NCBI RefSeq assembly: GCF_900177275.1 | Contig: NZ_FXAG01000022.1 | Span: forward strand, 16,455-80,454 | Length of the DNA stretch: 64,000 bases | Direction: 5' to 3' | Origin: Pseudogulbenkiania subflava DSM 22618 | Lineage (GTDB): Bacteria > Pseudomonadota > Gammaproteobacteria > Burkholderiales > Chromobacteriaceae | Part shown: positions 63,931 through 64,000 of the stretch, piece by piece | Layout: each line of letters starts with the position of its first letter | How positions within the stretch are numbered: position 1 is the first letter of the stretch | Notes under the pieces: model-generated | What the model was told of the DNA's origin: nothing | What the model saw: the letters and a program-made list of their open reading frames with translations, nothing else | The model's database searches: none | Position numbers and translations under genes: made by a program

Positions 63931-64000
63931 CATAAACTGTCAACAAACTAGAAGAAGCCTGGAAGCCGGTTGGCTTCCATTTCGAATTGGGTAATCGATC

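Overview
The window looks like a chromosomal segment of a GC-rich (roughly 60-65 %) betaproteobacterium, most probably of the order Neisseriales (Chromobacteriaceae-like). The supporting signs are the tmRNA tag ANDETYALAA, the protein families of the core genes, and the gene neighbourhoods. This assignment is inference from the sequence, not a database match.

Positions 1-34983 are mostly housekeeping. They hold bcp, a PIN-PhoH protein, a hydrolase, a thermonuclease, a PduO-type adenosyltransferase, a large acidic low-complexity protein, holC-pepA, lptF-lptG-glnD, a MaoC protein, a PAS chemoreceptor, an orphan ParA-like ATPase, a HAD phosphatase and yigZ. A tightly overlapping run follows: nfeD-SPFH-yciB-yciI-bolA-two parvulins. 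Next come an enoyl-CoA hydratase, a SafE-type membrane protein and a compact zinc operon (zur-COG0523 GTPase-small His-rich membrane protein-znuC-znuB-znuA) behind a clear Zur-box palindrome. A c-type cytochrome, a cytochrome b561, lipA-lipB-ybeD, a D,D-carboxypeptidase, ilvA and gph complete this part.

Positions 35041-41363 are a more variable stretch. The tmRNA gene ends in a 13-bp sequence that is repeated about 260 bp downstream, followed by a second terminator, which looks like the scar of an integrated element. Beyond it lie small hypothetical genes, a TetR-MFS efflux pair with matching candidate operators, a lipoprotein and a periplasmic binding protein.

Positions 41400-59212 form a taurine/sulfonate degradation locus. 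It has dadA, an IclR regulator, xsc, an amino-acid permease, a SuyZ/YeiH-type exporter, thiC-thiS-thiG-thiE, a MocR regulator (TauR), taurine dehydrogenase TauXY and the transporter TauABC. The expected flow is taurine uptake (TauABC), oxidative deamination to sulfoacetaldehyde (TauXY), ThDP-dependent cleavage to acetyl phosphate and sulfite (Xsc), and export of the sulfur anion. Thiamine genes sit in the exporter operon without a visible TPP riboswitch. The xsc promoter and the exporter-thi promoter share the same architecture: two copies of a 17-bp palindrome flank the -35/-10 at nearly identical distances. This suggests that sulfonate catabolism and cofactor synthesis are co-regulated.

The right end carries a small secreted protein, a YncE-like beta-propeller, chrA, a FhuF-like ferric reductase, and the terminator and 5S gene of an rRNA operon on the minus strand.

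Across the whole window the oligonucleotide GGTTGGCCGAA occurs 13 times (11 of them as AGGTTGGCCGAA). It is often intergenic and is arranged as inverted pairs in terminators. This pattern resembles the DNA uptake sequences of Neisseriaceae, but with a different word.
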